From assembly GCA_910576935.1 (NCBI GenBank), contig CAJTKG010000001.1, positions 1 to 64,000 of the forward strand: 64,000 bases of DNA, given 5' to 3'. The notes under the pieces were generated by a model. That model was given only the letters and a program-made list of their open reading frames with translations. It made no database searches and was not told where the DNA came from. How positions within the stretch are numbered: position 1 is the stretch's first letter; the number at the start of each line of letters is the position of its first letter. Below are positions 53,734-61,495 of this stretch, piece by piece. Origin of the DNA: an uncultured Muribaculaceae bacterium (GTDB lineage: Bacteria > Bacteroidota > Bacteroidia > Bacteroidales > Muribaculaceae). The translations under genes were made by a program, and so were the position numbers.

Positions 53734-54663
53734 TTATGATTGTGTGTTCTCGTCGGTTATTTTTTCGGCCACACGCAATTTTGCGCTGCGGCTGCGCGGA
53801 TTTCGCTCTATCTCGTCTTCGTCGGGCACGACGGGTTTGGCCGTGACAAGGCGCCAGGGTGTGGCGACGCGGCCGAAGAAGTCTTTGTCGACGTCGCCTT
53901 CGAAATTACCGGTGCGCATGAAGTTTTTAACCAGACGGTCTTCAAGGCTGTGATATGTTATGACGGCCAGACGTCCGCCGGGTCTGAGTACGGTGAGGGC
54001 GCTCGTCAGGAAACGGCGCAGAGCGTCGAGCTCGCCGTTGACCTCGATGCGTAGGGCCTGAAAGAGGCGGGCGAGTTCGTTTTTCTCTTTTTTTGGGTTG
54101 ACAAGCCGGCGCACCGTCTCGAGAAGATGTTCGATCGTATTTACAGGCGCTTTTGTTCGCGCGGCGACAATGGCCGAAGCTATGCGGCGCGATTGTTTAA
54201 GCTCGCCGTAGAGATAGAAGATGTCGGCAAGCCGTTTTTCATCGTAATTGTTTACTATTTCGGCGGCGGTAAGGGCGGCGCGGCGATTCATGCGCATGTC
54301 AAGCGGACCTTCGGAACGAAACGAGAATCCGCGCTCTCCGTCATCGAAGTGGTGGAACGACACGCCGAGATCGGCAAGGATGCCGTCGACATGATCAACT
54401 CCATAATAACGTAGAAAGTTGGTGAGATATCTGAAGTTGCCATAGACCATGGTGAACCGATCGTCGCTGAAAGCTCGGCGCACGGCGTCTTCGTCCTGAT
54501 CGAATGAGTAAAGGTGTCCGTCACCGCCAAGTCTCTCTACTATGGCACGCGAATGGCCGCCTCCCCCAAAAGTGGCATCGACATAAATGCCGTCGGGCTT
54601 AAGATCCAAGGCCTCAAGGCACTGCGGCAGTAGGGCCGGAATATGGTAAACTTCTTGGTCCAT
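53734..54663 (-). CDS. rsmH: 16S rRNA (cytosine(1402)-N4)-methyltransferase
   Basis: The 309-residue protein begins YHIPALLPQCLEALDL, carries the SAM site DATFGGGGHSRAI, DGILADLGVS, and RFFQALRIEVN-type element (LFQALRIEVNGELDAL). RsmH methylates C1402 in the ribosomal P site. It is the first gene of the cluster; mraZ, which commonly precedes it, is missing. Confidence 0.97.
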   Translation of the reverse strand: MDQEVYHIPALLPQCLEALDLKPDGIYVDATFGGGGHSRAIVERLGGDGHLYSFDQDEDAVRRAFSDDRFTMVYGNFRYLTNFLRYYGVDHVDGILADLGVSFHHFDDGERGFSFRSEGPLDMRMNRRAALTAAEIVNNYDEKRLADIFYLYGELKQSRRIASAIVAARTKAPVNTIEHLLETVRRLVNPKKEKNELARLFQALRIEVNGELDALRRFLTSALTVLRPGGRLAVITYHSLEDRLVKNFMRTGNFEGDVDKDFFGRVATPWRLVTAKPVVPDEDEIERNPRSRSAKLRVAEKITDENTQS

Positions 54664-54893
54664 AGGTGATTATACTTTGCGCATTTTACAACGTAAAATT
54701 ACTCAAATTTTTGCATAAGTTTACAACACCAAACAGTGTTTTTTGTGATATTAACACCAAAAAGTTATTAACATTGCTGTATGGTATTAGGTGTTAGTAT
54801 CTTACGATTAACGGTCGTCTGTTTACAAACGCAAACAGACGACCGTAATCATTTAACTGCCATATATTTCAAAGTCTGACCGGCCTAAGAGCG
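54664..54893. other. Intergenic region upstream of the division cluster
   Basis: This 230-bp AT-rich gap contains a strong hairpin (54811-54846) and must hold the promoter for the long minus-strand run. I find only a weak -7-like TACGTTG on the minus strand (54689-54695), one base shorter than the consensus. There is no mraZ reading frame and no rRNA or tRNA. Several CACCAAA/ GGTGTTA-like words recur but without clear spacing. Confidence 0.5.
54811..54846 (-). terminator. Terminator hairpin for the GNAT-like/pseudokinase operon
   Basis: ACGGTCGTCTGTTT pairs perfectly with AAACAGACGACCGT around an 8-base loop. It lies about 50 bases past the stop of the leftward gene ending at 54894 and would separate it from the division cluster promoter. 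No long T run follows on the minus strand. Confidence 0.65.
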
Positions 54894-56024
54894 CTACAGT
54901 TTCTTTTTCCAGGCGCGGCGGCGACGGTGCTGCCGACGTTCAAAATATTCCCATTGCTTTTGAACATTCTCGTTGCCTTCGAGTTCGACATTGCTCTCGG
55001 CATATTTATAGCCATTTGCGATATAGTTTGGTATCAAATAGGTAAACATCAGGGCATTGACGCCTTTGTTCTGATACTCGGGTTTTACGGCTATAAGCAA
55101 CAGGTCGACGACGTCGGTCTTGCCGCGTATGGCCTTCCACAGATGCCACCAGCCTGTGGGAAAAAGCTTCCCACCCGAAGCTCGTAGCGCTTTAGACAGT
55201 GATGGCATGGAAATACCGATCGCAACGAGTTTGTTGTCAGAATCAACCACGACACAGACATCTTCAAGACGTATGACTCCGAGATAGGCATCGATATAAT
55301 AATCGATCTGCTTGTCGGTAAGCTCAACATAACCGTAAAGGCCTGAATAAGCTTCGTTTATAAGTTTGAAGAGCGCCCGCCCGTAACTGTCCTTAAGTTT
55401 TTTGCGTGAAGTGGCCGGCACAATGCGAAGACCGAATTTTTTTCTGACTATATCGGCTATGCGTTTATGCTTGTCGGGGATACCGTCGGGAATCTTGATG
55501 CGATACTCGATCCAGTCGGCATCTTTCCCGAAGCCCATGCGTTCCATATGTTCGGGATAGTATGGGTAATTGTATATTGTAGCCATTGTGCCCATCTCGT
55601 CGAAGCCTTCGATGAGCATGCCCTCGGGATCCATGTCGGTAAAGCCCATAGGTCCGACAATCTCTGTCATACCGCGCTTGCGCCCCCATTCTTCGGCGGC
55701 GGCGAAAAGGGCGTCGACAACTTCAGCGTCGTCTATGAAATCTACAAAACCGAAGCGCAAGGTCTTGGTGCCTGTCTTTTTATTATATGCATCATTTATG
55801 ATGGCCGTTATGCGTCCGACGGGAACGTCGTCACGATAGGCCATAAAAGAGCATGACGTAGAGTAATCGAATGCAGGGTTTTTGGTCGGCGACAATGTCG
55901 CAATCTCGTCGACAATCAGCGGCGGCACATAGTAATCGTTGCCTTTATAATGGTTGATGCCGAACTCGACATAACGTTTCAGTTGGTCTTTGGTCGGTTT
56001 GATGGGTTTTATTGTAACTGACAT
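54894..56024 (-). CDS. GNAT-like N-acyltransferase family protein of unknown substrate
   Basis: The 376-residue cytosolic protein resembles two fused GNAT-type halves; the C-terminal half has the acyl-CoA region (LLLIAVKPEYQNKGVNALMF) with a reduced pyrophosphate-loop motif (QNKGVNAL). It ends in an Arg/Lys-rich tail (RRQHRRRRAWKKKL) that could contact the membrane or nucleic acid. It is a conserved Bacteroidetes protein; I recall relatives near lipid genes but cannot confirm this. It follows the pseudokinase gene by 12 bases. A lipid or amine acylation role fits the locus but is inference. Confidence 0.7.
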   Translation of the reverse strand: MSVTIKPIKPTKDQLKRYVEFGINHYKGNDYYVPPLIVDEIATLSPTKNPAFDYSTSCSFMAYRDDVPVGRITAIINDAYNKKTGTKTLRFGFVDFIDDAEVVDALFAAAEEWGRKRGMTEIVGPMGFTDMDPEGMLIEGFDEMGTMATIYNYPYYPEHMERMGFGKDADWIEYRIKIPDGIPDKHKRIADIVRKKFGLRIVPATSRKKLKDSYGRALFKLINEAYSGLYGYVELTDKQIDYYIDAYLGVIRLEDVCVVVDSDNKLVAIGISMPSLSKALRASGGKLFPTGWWHLWKAIRGKTDVVDLLLIAVKPEYQNKGVNALMFTYLIPNYIANGYKYAESNVELEGNENVQKQWEYFERRQHRRRRAWKKKL

Positions 56025-56036
56025 GAATTCCTGGTG

Positions 56037-56798
56037 TTAATTTGTAGTGGGAAAAGCCGGAGCGTAAGGCGACGAGAGCCATGCGAGTATGGCTACCATA
56101 ACAATTAGAAAGGCAATGATTATTATATACAGACGATTGCTTCGGTGTCCCTCGAGAGCGGCCCGCAGAGCATGTGCGTCGCGATAACGACGACGCGAGT
56201 CGGCATCAATGCAGCGGTTGGCTACATATTCGAGTTGAGAATCGTGATGGCCCGTCTTCTTCAGCACCTCAAGTATAATGCGGCCATAGCTGATGATGTC
56301 GTCGCCGGCTTGCGAGGGTGTAAGCGCCGGCCGCTGCTCGAAGCCCACATCGATGAGTTTGAGATTGCCGATGTTCTCGGTGAAAATGATGCGCTCGGGG
56401 CGTATCGGGTGGTGCGCGATATGGTTAGACTGAATATACTCCAGCGCGCTGACAAGCTGATTTCGCAACTGAGAGATATGGTGATCGGTGACTTTTCCCT
56501 CGTCAAGTAGCGTGCGGAGCGAGTCGCCGTAAACGTCGTCGGTAATGATGCAGCGGCCTACGCCCGGTACATCCTCAAAGTCGTTGATCATAACAATATT
56601 GGGATGGGCCAGATTATACCTGACATCAAATTCGCGCTCGATCATCCGCTCATATTTCTCATCATCCTTAAACTCGGGTTTAAGAGTTTTGAGCATGACC
56701 CATTTGCCAAATTTTTTGGCAGTGTAAACATCATAAAACTCCTCGTCCCATTTGGGAAGATGTTCGATCTCTGTCCAACGCGGCGCTGACTTTTCCAT
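56037..56798 (-). CDS. Membrane-anchored protein kinase-like protein, probably a pseudokinase
   Basis: The 253-residue protein has the kinase fold in residues ~20-215 and one C-terminal membrane helix (223-241) with a ~12-residue tail outside. The ATP-binding Lys37 (VMLK) and a Glu in the C-helix region are present, and DFG appears as DVG (150-152). The catalytic loop HRDLKPEN is changed to HHPIRPER (129-136): the catalytic Asp is Pro and the Asn is Arg, so phosphotransfer is unlikely. It may act as a binding or regulatory scaffold. It begins the operon with the GNAT-like gene and diverges from the lipid cluster. Confidence 0.75.
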   Translation of the reverse strand: MEKSAPRWTEIEHLPKWDEEFYDVYTAKKFGKWVMLKTLKPEFKDDEKYERMIEREFDVRYNLAHPNIVMINDFEDVPGVGRCIITDDVYGDSLRTLLDEGKVTDHHISQLRNQLVSALEYIQSNHIAHHPIRPERIIFTENIGNLKLIDVGFEQRPALTPSQAGDDIISYGRIILEVLKKTGHHDSQLEYVANRCIDADSRRRYRDAHALRAALEGHRSNRLYIIIIAFLIVMVAILAWLSSPYAPAFPTTN

Positions 56799-56830
56799 TA
56801 ACTATTTATTATCAATTATGTATTAGGCTG

Positions 56831-56838
56831 CAAATTTA
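56831..56838 (-). promoter_or_regulatory. -7 box (TAAATTTG) for the pseudokinase operon
   Basis: On the minus strand TAAATTTG fits TAnnTTTG and lies 33 bases before the ATG at 56798. No TTG is seen at 19-21 bases upstream. Confidence 0.45.
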
Positions 56839-56958
56839 CACAAAAGCAACGAAAAACCGCCATTGATTTTTCAAATTATAATTCACATCTGCGAAGTCCC
56901 GACTTTTACAAGCGTCGAACAGACTATTTTATTGGCAAATCAGGCAAACATTTGGCTG

Positions 56959-56989
56959 TTGCAGAAGTCAATTATTCGTTGTATTTTTG
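56959..56989 (+). promoter_or_regulatory. Promoter of the lipid cluster (TTG-N20-TATTTTTG)
   Basis: TTG (56959-56961) is followed after 20 bases by TATTTTTG (56982-56989). Transcription would begin about 25 bases before the ATG at 57022. That makes 57022 the credible start of the first gene and excludes the longer frame from 56863. Confidence 0.7.
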
Positions 56990-57021
56990 CAGACTGTAAT
57001 AATTCCAATCATTTCACCGAC

Positions 57022-57882
57022 ATGGCTGAGATAAAAATAGCGGGTATTATGCGGGCGGGCGCATATTCACCCAATCATATAGGCAACGACGCCGCCATTC
57101 TCAACATCGCCGCCGAGCAGTTGCGCAAACGCGGCTGCGAGGTCAACATATACAGCGAAGAGCAGTTCAACGCCGGCGCTGTCACAGAAGACATCATAAT
57201 AAACATGTGTCGCGAACTGCGTTCTATCGACCTGTTACAGAAACGCGAAGACGCCGGGGCGCTGGTGATAAACTCGGGCTACGGCATTGAGAATTGCACC
57301 CGCGAGCGCATGACCCGAATACTTCTCGGCAGCAACATACCCCACCCCGAAAGTCTAATGGTAAATACTGACGAAGCCATAAAAGACAACCTCATAAAGG
57401 CCGGCATCACCCGCTGCTGGATCAAACGCGGCGACTTCCACGCCATGCACAAAGAGGATGTCAGCTATGCGCGACACCCCGAAGAGGCCCAGGAAGTGCT
57501 TCAGGAGTATTTTCTACGAGGCATAAAGCGCGCCGTCATCAACCGCCATCTCGAAGGCGACCTCCTGAAGTTCTACGGAGTCTGTGATACTCAGTTCTTC
57601 TATTGGTTCTTCCCTTTCAAGTCTCCACAGGCAAAGGGAAGCGTCGACAAAGTTCCCGCCGGCTTCAATCCCGAATACCTCAAGACCATATGCCGCCGCG
57701 CGGCCGACGTGCTTGACATAAAGATTTACGGCGGCGATGCAATTCTATCGCCCGAGGGCGACTTACAGATAATCGACTTCAATGACTGGCCGAGCTTCGC
57801 TCCCTGCCGCAACGAGGCGGCGCCATATATTGCCAAGTGCGTTATGTCGGCGATAAAAGAGCACTTAAACAAAAAATCATAA
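57022..57882 (+). CDS. ATP-grasp-like protein
   Basis: The ATG at 57022 gives 286 residues. The N-terminal part is a Rossmann-like preATP domain; the C-terminal part ends in LQIIDFNDWPSFAPCR, which matches the metal-binding Asp/Asn strand of ATP-grasp enzymes (ExNxxP type). Such enzymes join a carboxylate to an amine or thiol through an acyl phosphate. The substrate is unknown. It starts the plus-strand lipid cluster, 6 bases before pgpA, but a role in lipid synthesis is only suggested by that position. Confidence 0.6.
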   Translation: MAEIKIAGIMRAGAYSPNHIGNDAAILNIAAEQLRKRGCEVNIYSEEQFNAGAVTEDIIINMCRELRSIDLLQKREDAGALVINSGYGIENCTRERMTRILLGSNIPHPESLMVNTDEAIKDNLIKAGITRCWIKRGDFHAMHKEDVSYARHPEEAQEVLQEYFLRGIKRAVINRHLEGDLLKFYGVCDTQFFYWFFPFKSPQAKGSVDKVPAGFNPEYLKTICRRAADVLDIKIYGGDAILSPEGDLQIIDFNDWPSFAPCRNEAAPYIAKCVMSAIKEHLNKKS

Positions 57883-57888
57883 TCCGGC

Positions 57889-58401
57889 ATGAGACGCATC
57901 GATCCAAGCGGCGCGCCGCGCGCCGGTCAAAAATTCCCGCTTTTCCCGAAGCTTATAGCGACATCGTTCGGCTTCGGCTTCCTTCCCGTAGCTCCCGGCA
58001 CATGGGGAGCGATACTCGCCATAATATTGTGGCTGCCTCTTTATCTCTGGGCTTCATCAGCTGTTACATTCGGTGTAACCGTCGCGGCGGTAGTGCTTTT
58101 CACTGTCGCCGGTACATGGGCCAGCTCGGTCTCGGAACTTTACTGGGGCAAAGACCCCGTCGTGGCCTGCGTCGACGAGACCGTCGGCCAATGGATATCA
58201 CTGCTGCCTGTCTTCGCCGGCTGCCCGTGGTGGGAGATTGTATTGTCACTCGCACTCTTCCGCTTCTTTGACATCGTCAAACCGTTGGGTATCCGCGCTA
58301 TGGAAAAATTGCCGCGAGGATACGGCATGATGGCCGACGATATTTTAGCCGGTATATATTCTGCCGCGATAATTCTTGTTATCAACCTCTTTATTTTATG
58401 A
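57889..58401 (+). CDS. pgpA: Phosphatidylglycerophosphatase A
   Basis: The 170-residue membrane protein matches PgpA: GFGFLPVAPGTWGA at the start, DPVVACVDETVGQWISL in the middle, and FRFFDIVKPLGIRAMEKLPRGYGMMADDILAGI at the end, including the acidic metal ligands. It removes phosphate from phosphatidylglycerol phosphate at the inner membrane. Its stop overlaps the GtrA-like ATG (ATGA). In this locus it may also act on phosphatidylinositol phosphate; that is speculative. Confidence 0.93.
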   Translation: MRRIDPSGAPRAGQKFPLFPKLIATSFGFGFLPVAPGTWGAILAIILWLPLYLWASSAVTFGVTVAAVVLFTVAGTWASSVSELYWGKDPVVACVDETVGQWISLLPVFAGCPWWEIVLSLALFRFFDIVKPLGIRAMEKLPRGYGMMADDILAGIYSAAIILVINLFIL

Positions 58402-58943
58402 CTATGGGTAAAATAAAGAAAGCAGGTGACAAGATTCTCAACAACGACTCGCTGTTTTTCACATTTCTGAGATCTATAGTTTCATCTCAGGCTGCATCAT
58501 GGGCCGACCTTGCCACACGCATGCTGATGTTTGCTTTTGTCTTTGCTGCCCTCGATCCGTTCTATCGTTCAAACCTGTCGGTTGCCTGCGGCGCCGCTGT
58601 CGGCGGCATCGTCAACTGCACGATAAACTACAGGTTTACATTCCACGCAGCCGGACAGAGCGTCAAAGCCGTCATCGTCAAATATATCCTCGTATGGACC
58701 GGCAGTCTCCTTCTTAATATGTACGGTACCACATTCACCTGCGAGGCGCTGGCACACTGGCAATTCCTGCTCGACATGGGCTTCACGCCCGACGGCATAT
58801 TCGCAGCATCGACCCTCGCCGTGTCACTGCTCGTCTCATGGTTCTGGAATTTTGCCCTCCAACGCTACTTTGTCTACAGACCAACGAAGTTTGACCCATA
58901 TGCCATTGGCTTCGTCAATTTCCTCGGTTTCAGAAAGCGCTGA
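58398..58943 (+). CDS. GtrA-like membrane protein
   Basis: The 181-residue protein has four hydrophobic segments with GtrA-family features (FLRSIVSSQAASWADLATRM, GGIVNCTINYRFTF, LVSWFWNFALQRYFVY). GtrA proteins are thought to flip polyprenyl-linked sugars or act as membrane partners in lipid and glycan export. Its place among lipid enzymes suggests handling of a lipid intermediate. The ATG at 58398 overlaps pgpA. Confidence 0.85.
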   Translation: MTMGKIKKAGDKILNNDSLFFTFLRSIVSSQAASWADLATRMLMFAFVFAALDPFYRSNLSVACGAAVGGIVNCTINYRFTFHAAGQSVKAVIVKYILVWTGSLLLNMYGTTFTCEALAHWQFLLDMGFTPDGIFAASTLAVSLLVSWFWNFALQRYFVYRPTKFDPYAIGFVNFLGFRKR

Positions 58944-58991
58944 GGCCGAAACAATATTTAAAGCAACTATTCAACACAAAATATTTTTGAG

Positions 58992-59693
58992 ATGGATATA
59001 AAACATACCGCAAAACAATCGCGTGACTCTCTCCAGCAAGGCATCTATGCTGTCATCAATCCTTTCGTACGGCTGATGATCAAAGTCGGCATCACGCCCA
59101 ACATGGTGACCACCGTCGGCCTTCTCGGCAATATAGCCGCAGCTGTTGTGTTTGTCATCACTGGCTACCGTGTCGCCACCGGAGGCGACCTCGACTTCTC
59201 GCTCGTAACTTTGGCCGGCGCCCTCATCATCGGCTTTTCGCTTTTCGATATGCTCGACGGCCAGGTGGCGCGTCTGGGCAACATGACATCGACTTTCGGG
59301 GCCATGTATGACTCGGTGCTCGACCGCTACTGCGAGCTCTTCACCCTCGGTGGTATAGCCTACTATCTCATACAGCTCGGTGACATTATCGGCGCCCTCA
59401 TTACATTTATAGCCCTCGTAGGCAGCATAATGGTAAGCTATGTACGCGCCCGCGCCGAAGGTCTCGGCCTCGAATGCAAGATAGGCTTCATGCAGCGACC
59501 CGAACGCGTCGTCGTCACAGCCGCCGCCTCTCTTGCCACAGGCATCACGGGTCAATGCATAAGCCCCGAGTCTGACTTCGATCCCAACATCATCCTGGTC
59601 ATCGCCATGGGCATAATCGCCGTCTTTGCCAACCTCACGGCGTTCGCCCGCATCAACCATTGCCGCAAACAGCTCACAGCAAAAGATAAATGA
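58992..59693 (+). CDS. CDP-alcohol phosphatidyltransferase, probable phosphatidylinositol phosphate synthase
   Basis: The 233-residue, six-helix protein has the complete family motif with Asp86, Asp89-Gly90, Ala93-Arg94, Gly103, Asp107 and Asp111. Its later segment VRARAEGLGLECKIGFMQRPER matches phosphatidylinositol phosphate synthases of actinobacteria and Bacteroides. It would join inositol 3-phosphate to CDP-diacylglycerol at the inner membrane. The myo-inositol-phosphate synthase gene at the end of the same cluster supplies that inositol phosphate. Its stop overlaps the next ATG. Confidence 0.88.
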   Translation: MDIKHTAKQSRDSLQQGIYAVINPFVRLMIKVGITPNMVTTVGLLGNIAAAVVFVITGYRVATGGDLDFSLVTLAGALIIGFSLFDMLDGQVARLGNMTSTFGAMYDSVLDRYCELFTLGGIAYYLIQLGDIIGALITFIALVGSIMVSYVRARAEGLGLECKIGFMQRPERVVVTAAASLATGITGQCISPESDFDPNIILVIAMGIIAVFANLTAFARINHCRKQLTAKDK

Positions 59694-60634
59694 TGAAACT
59701 CCGGACTCCAAGCCTCAAAGAAAGCGCGGTCTGTATCACCGCTCTTCTGCTGTGGCTCGCCGTGACGGCCGCTTTCATAGGCTTTCGCCCCGAACATCCG
59801 GCGATGGCGGTGCTCATCGCAGCACTGTTTTTTGTCAACGACGCTACCCGACGGCTGATCGTTGCCCTTATTCCTTTCTGCATCTTCGGCATCTCATACG
59901 ACTGGATGAACATATGTCCCAACTATATGGTCAACCCTATCGATGTCGCGGGGCTTTATGAAACCGAAAAATCGCTCTTCGGCATTGCCGCGGCGTCGGG
60001 CGCGACAGTCACTCCGAACGAATTTTTCGCCCTGCACAACTGCCCGCTGATGGATTTTCTCGGCGGACTGTTCTATTTGTGCTGGGTTCCCGTCCCTATC
60101 ATTTTCGGGCTGTATCTCTACTTCAAGGGCCGCGAGGAGGCCTATGTCCACTTCTCGCTCGTCTTCCTTTTCGTCAACCTTATCGGTTTCACGTTCTACT
60201 ACATACATCCGGCTGCTCCGCCGTGGTATGTGGCTCTTCACGGACTCGAACCCGTGCTTGACACTCCCGGCGATGTCGCCGGTCTAGGACGTTTCGATGA
60301 CATGACAGGCCTCGGTATCTTCAATGCGCTTTATGCCCGTAACTCAAACGTCTTCGCAGCACTGCCGTCGCTCCACTCGGCCTACACCCTCGTCGCTCTG
60401 ATCTACGCCCTGCGCTATAAGACGCCGACGGCATGGCGCATCGTTTTGGCCGTCGTGACTCTCGGTATATGGTTTACAGCTGTATATACCTCTCATCATT
60501 ATATTATAGATGTATTGGGTGGCATTGCTTGTGCCTTCGTCGGCTATGCTGTTTTCGAATACGCCATGATGCGCCTTCCGGCCTTCGGCCGCTTCATCGC
60601 CCGATACGTCGCATTCATAACCCCAAAGAAATAA
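59690..60634 (+). CDS. AUR1-like PAP2 family protein, candidate inositol phosphosphingolipid synthase
   Basis: The 314-residue protein has six or more membrane helices and the PAP2-type sites in AUR1-like form: IHPAAPPWY (173-180), LPSLHSAY with His229, and TSHHYIIDVLGG with His269/His270 and Asp274. The usual KxxxxxxRP motif is replaced. This arrangement is that of fungal AUR1 and bacterial relatives that transfer phosphoinositol from phosphatidylinositol to ceramide. Bacteroidetes make sphingolipids, so inositol phosphoceramide synthesis is plausible. It overlaps the PIP-synthase-like gene by 4 nt. Confidence 0.82.
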   Translation: MMKLRTPSLKESAVCITALLLWLAVTAAFIGFRPEHPAMAVLIAALFFVNDATRRLIVALIPFCIFGISYDWMNICPNYMVNPIDVAGLYETEKSLFGIAAASGATVTPNEFFALHNCPLMDFLGGLFYLCWVPVPIIFGLYLYFKGREEAYVHFSLVFLFVNLIGFTFYYIHPAAPPWYVALHGLEPVLDTPGDVAGLGRFDDMTGLGIFNALYARNSNVFAALPSLHSAYTLVALIYALRYKTPTAWRIVLAVVTLGIWFTAVYTSHHYIIDVLGGIACAFVGYAVFEYAMMRLPAFGRFIARYVAFITPKK

Positions 60635-60637
60635 TCT

Positions 60638-61495
60638 ATGTCAGATAAAGAAACACCGGCCGAAATAATACGCCCCGACGTACTGAACTACGACGACATA
60701 CGTCAGATGGTGCCGAAGCTCGACGGCCACGAAAAACTCGTCAACAGACTGCTCAGATTCCTCTCGGTCGACAAGGTCAACGCTGTCCACGCCAAATGCT
60801 GTGACACACCCGGCCCCGAATTTGTCAAACGCCTCCTTATCGACGAGTTTAAGATAAAACTTCGTATCGACAACGAAGAGATACTCGATCATCTTCCCGA
60901 AGGCGCGTTCATCACCGTCAGCAACCATCCTTTCGGCGCCCTTGACGGCATTGCCCTTATATACCTCATCACGCGTAGGCGTCCCAAGTTTAAAGTCATG
61001 GTAAACATGATACTCAACCGCATAGGCGCCATGCGGCCCAACTTCATCGCCGTCGACGCCTGGGCCTCAAATGACCCGGCCAAAAGGGCTGTCTCCGTCA
61101 ACGGCATACGCGAAGCTCTGCGCCAGATAAAAAGCGGCGAGCCAATAGGTTTCTTCCCCGCCGGCGCAATGAGCAAGACGACTCTTTGCCACGGTCTGCA
61201 GGACCGTCCCTGGCAGAAATCGATCCTACAGTTGATCGAGCGCGCCAAAGTGCCGGTCATTCCTATTTTCTTCCACGGCAGTAACAGCGCCTGGTGTAAT
61301 TTCCTGGGACACGCATGCTGGCCCGCCCGCTCGCTACGTCTTCCGGCCGAAGTCTTCCGCAAAGTAGGCACAGAGATGCATATTAGCATCGGCCAACCCA
61401 TATCGCCCGACGAACAGGCACGGCACTCCCAATCGCCCGAAGCTCTCGGCGACTTCTTGCGCCAAAAAACCTATGAACTTAAAAAATTCAAGTAA
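60638..61495 (+). CDS. Lysophospholipid acyltransferase family protein
   Basis: The 285-residue protein resembles PlsC/OlsB-type acyltransferases: NHPFGALDG at 96-104 with His97 and Asp103 as the catalytic pair (His-x5-Asp spacing, as in the hemolysin-like branch, versus x4 in PlsC), and GFFPAGAMSK as the glycerol-phosphate-binding FPEGT equivalent. It would add a fatty acyl chain to a lysolipid or amino-acid lipid at the cytosolic face of the membrane. It lies 3 bases after the AUR1-like gene and overlaps the next by 23 nt. Confidence 0.85.
   Translation: MSDKETPAEIIRPDVLNYDDIRQMVPKLDGHEKLVNRLLRFLSVDKVNAVHAKCCDTPGPEFVKRLLIDEFKIKLRIDNEEILDHLPEGAFITVSNHPFGALDGIALIYLITRRRPKFKVMVNMILNRIGAMRPNFIAVDAWASNDPAKRAVSVNGIREALRQIKSGEPIGFFPAGAMSKTTLCHGLQDRPWQKSILQLIERAKVPVIPIFFHGSNSAWCNFLGHACWPARSLRLPAEVFRKVGTEMHISIGQPISPDEQARHSQSPEALGDFLRQKTYELKKFK

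Noticed and set aside
56863..57021. Longer start for the ATP-grasp protein
   Set aside because: The extension covers the promoter at 56959-56989, so it would precede the transcription start.
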